Part shown: positions 8,018 to 9,532 of the stretch, piece by piece | Numbering within the stretch: position 1 is the first letter of the stretch | How the letters are laid out: the number at the start of each line of letters is the position of its first letter | Assembly: GCA_031264425.1 (NCBI GenBank) | Contig: JAISDY010000030.1 | Span: forward strand, 1-9,532 | From: Endomicrobium sp. | Lineage (GTDB): Bacteria; Elusimicrobiota; Endomicrobiia; Endomicrobiales; Endomicrobiaceae | DNA: 9,532 bases | Direction of reading: 5' to 3' | The notes under the pieces: generated by a model | Seen by the model: the letters and a program-made list of their open reading frames with translations, nothing else | What the model was told of the DNA's origin: nothing | Database searches by the model: none | Program-made: the position numbers and the translations under genes

Positions 8018-8579
8018 TTTTGACAAAAAAAAAGCTCAAAAAGCCATAAGACTTTTGCTTGAATCTTTTGGAGAGGATTTAGAGAGAGAAGGTCTTAGGC
8101 GTACGCCTGAAAGAGTGGCAGAATTTTATAAAGAAGCTTTATCGGGAAATGAAGTTGATCCTTCAGAGCTTGTCCCTGTCCACTATGCCGCGGAAGAGCA
8201 CGAAGAAATAATACTTGTTAAAGATATTCCGTTTTATTCTCTATGCGAACATCATTTGCTCCCTTTTTTCGGCAAAGCCTGTGTGGCGTATATGCCTCAA
8301 AAAGATAAAATAGTGGGGGTATCAAAACTTGTGAGACTTGTAGAAGTTTTTGCCAATAGGCTTCAGCTGCAGGAAAGACTTACAAAACAAGTTGCTGATA
8401 CTATAATGAAGTCAATAGAACCTCATGGAGTCATGGTCGTTATTGAAGCAGAGCATTTGTGCATGACAATGAGAGGCGTTAAAAAGCCCGGAGCTAAAAT
8501 GCTTACTTCAGCTATGAGGGGAATATTTTTAAAAGACGTGAGAACTAGGTCTGAAGCTATGTCTCTTTTGGGAAGATAG
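8004..8579 (+). CDS. folE: GTP cyclohydrolase I (FolE)
   Basis: FolE converts GTP to 7,8-dihydroneopterin triphosphate, the first step of folate synthesis, as a homodecamer with one zinc per active site. With the GTG at 8004 as residue 1, the zinc ligands are Cys81, His84 (in SLCEHH) and Cys153 (in EHLCMTMRG). His83 and His151 match the catalytic histidines. The N-terminal GLRRTPERVAEFYKEAL block and GVSKLVRLVEVFANRLQLQE are also characteristic. The 191-residue length is normal. There is no usable ATG: an in-frame TTG at 7983 would give 198 residues and a 35-base overlap with ftsH, while GTG at 8004 gives a 14-base overlap and the better upstream GGCGGA. I prefer GTG, with moderate certainty. 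A run of nine A lies at 8025-8033. The stop is two bases before the folP start. Confidence 0.95.
   Translation: MKKFNFDKKKAQKAIRLLLESFGEDLEREGLRRTPERVAEFYKEALSGNEVDPSELVPVHYAAEEHEEIILVKDIPFYSLCEHHLLPFFGKACVAYMPQKDKIVGVSKLVRLVEVFANRLQLQERLTKQVADTIMKSIEPHGVMVVIEAEHLCMTMRGVKKPGAKMLTSAMRGIFLKDVRTRSEAMSLLGR
8570..8575 (+). promoter_or_regulatory. Ribosome binding site deciding the TTG start of folP
   Basis: GGGAAG in the last folE codons is six bases before TTG at 8582. No in-frame ATG exists between here and Met135 of the long frame, whose conserved content begins well before that, so this site supports the TTG start. Confidence 0.45.
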
Positions 8580-8581
8580 AA

Positions 8582-9532
8582 TTGATAATAAGAAAAGCTG
8601 CGATAAATAATTTTAGCGATGTTTTAAAACTTGTAAAAAATACAGGTTGCAGCTCTGCAGTTTATGAATCTTTGGCAAATAAAGGCGTGCTTGAACCTAT
8701 AATTATAGAGAAAATAGATAATAGAGCGGCAAATATTTTAAAACAAGAGGCTATTTCTGTAGGTGCGGATGTAGCTTTGAATGAGAATATCAGCAGGTTT
8801 AAACGGGGATTTTCAGACATAGTGTTGTTTGCGACTCGATCTCAACTAGGCAAACTTGTTTCCAAACTTAGTTTGCAACCTTTTGGGTTAAAACAGATTG
8901 GCGACGATTTAAAGAGAATAATAACCAAAAGAAAAGTTTTTAGATATAGAAACAAATCTTTGGATTTATCAAAGCCTGTCGTTATGGGCATAATTAACTT
9001 AGACCCTAATTCTTTTTCAGGCGATGGGTTAACGGATCCCGATAAAGCTTTAGAGCAAGCTGTTGAGTTTGAAAGGTTTGGCGCTGGCATTATAGATATA
9101 GGTGCGGAATCTTCAAGACCGGGCGTAAAACTTATTGATCCAGAAACTGAGATTAAAAGGTTGCTGCCTGCGTTAAAACGAATAAGAAAGCATGTTAAAA
9201 TCCCTATTTCTATAGATACTTACAAATATGAGACGGCAAAAATCGCATTGTCAGAAGGAGCTGATATAATAAACGATATTTTTTCTTTAAGAAAAGGTAA
9301 AGATAAACTAGCCAAACTCATTGCTGACTATAAAGCGGGATTGATTCTTATGCATATGAAGGGAACACCAAAGAATATGCAAGTTAAACCTGAGTATAAA
9401 AATTGCACTTCTGAAGTTTATGAATTTCTTTGTAAGAGAAAGTCTTACGCTATGAGATTTGGAATAAAAGAAGATTATATTGCCGTAGATCCGGGACCAG
9501 GGTTTGGAAAGACGGTTAAACACAATATAGAG
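8582..9532 (+). CDS. folP: Dihydropteroate synthase with N-terminal extension (partial, C-terminus beyond window)
   Basis: FolP joins dihydropterin pyrophosphate to p-aminobenzoate to make dihydropteroate; it is the sulfonamide target. From a TTG at 8582 the frame is open for 317 codons to the window edge. The TIM-barrel part begins near residue 128. Loop 1 is MGIINLDPNSFSGDG (135-149), with Asn139 matching the metal/pyrophosphate-binding Asn. Loop 2 is DIGAESSRPG. Then come ISIDTYK, IINDI and VDPGPGFGK; the later KxxxR and RxH motifs are outside the window. Residues 1 to about 125 are an extra domain, with AANILKQEAISVGADVAL and LSLQPFGLKQIGDDL as its most recognisable parts. Similar extensions occur in FolP of some Clostridia and other phyla, without known function to my knowledge. 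Loop 1 carries Asp141 and Asn143 where Thr and Asp are usual. It starts two bases after folE, in the same pathway, so co-expression is clear. Confidence 0.93.
   Translation, partial: MIIRKAAINNFSDVLKLVKNTGCSSAVYESLANKGVLEPIIIEKIDNRAANILKQEAISVGADVALNENISRFKRGFSDIVLFATRSQLGKLVSKLSLQPFGLKQIGDDLKRIITKRKVFRYRNKSLDLSKPVVMGIINLDPNSFSGDGLTDPDKALEQAVEFERFGAGIIDIGAESSRPGVKLIDPETEIKRLLPALKRIRKHVKIPISIDTYKYETAKIALSEGADIINDIFSLRKGKDKLAKLIADYKAGLILMHMKGTPKNMQVKPEYKNCTSEVYEFLCKRKSYAMRFGIKEDYIAVDPGPGFGKTVKHNIE

Larger units (their letters stand above)
1211..9532 (+). other. Probable seven-gene operon (ABC ATPase-mprF-tilS-hpt-ftsH-folE-folP)
   Basis: All seven rightward genes follow one another with gaps of +19, -4, -11, -1, -14 and +2 bases, and no hairpin-plus-T-run terminator could fit between them. 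This indicates one transcript with translational coupling, continuing past the right edge. The only plausible leader is the 58-base region before 1211; secondary promoters inside genes cannot be excluded by eye. Confidence 0.75.

Noticed and set aside
8020..8048. TTGACA at the start of folE as an internal promoter
   Set aside because: It lies after the folE start codon and has no reasonable -10 at the right distance; it reflects the codons for Phe-Asp-Lys.
1..9532. Mobile element, CRISPR array, toxin-antitoxin or phage-defence system
   Set aside because: No transposase, integrase, terminal repeats, spaced direct repeats or defence-type domains were seen; every substantial frame is explained by the listed genes.

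Overview
The window is AT-rich (roughly one third G+C by eye) and densely packed with bacterial genes. It has one leftward gene cut by the left edge and a rightward run of seven genes, the last cut by the right edge. I see no tRNA, rRNA, CRISPR array, insertion sequence or convincing terminator. The order tilS-hpt-ftsH occurs in many bacteria. Its continuation into folE and a folP with a long N-terminal extension, together with the base composition, makes me think of an Elusimicrobiota/Endomicrobium-like bacterium. That assignment is a weak inference with no marker gene behind it.

Layout. 1-1152 (minus) is most of a MATE-family multidrug/metabolite efflux transporter. About 58 bases separate it from the rightward run and must hold divergent promoters. 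1211-1993 is a ModF-like ABC ATPase with no permease next to it. 2013-4583 is a full-length MprF-type protein, with a membrane flippase domain and an aminoacyl-phosphatidylglycerol synthase domain. 4580-5563 is tilS (tRNA-Ile lysidine synthase, short form). 5553-6095 is hpt (hypoxanthine phosphoribosyltransferase). 6095-8017 is ftsH (membrane AAA+ zinc protease). 8004-8579 is folE (GTP cyclohydrolase I, non-ATG start). 8582-9532 is folP (dihydropteroate synthase, TTG start, C-terminus missing).

Junctions in the rightward run are +19, -4, -11, -1, -14 and +2 bases, so it is very probably one operon with translational coupling. It joins envelope functions (ABC ATPase, MprF) to housekeeping genes: decoding of AUA codons (TilS), purine salvage (Hpt), membrane protein quality control (FtsH), and the first and a late step of folate synthesis (FolE, FolP). 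With the divergent MATE pump, the left third looks like an envelope/export module placed ahead of a conserved housekeeping cluster.

I found no clear new system. The points most worth a second look are the altered catalytic motif in the MprF synthase domain, the orphan ABC ATPase coupled to mprF, the extra N-terminal domain and altered loop 1 of FolP, the Arg in the Hpt PRPP loop, and the weak non-ATG starts of the two folate genes.
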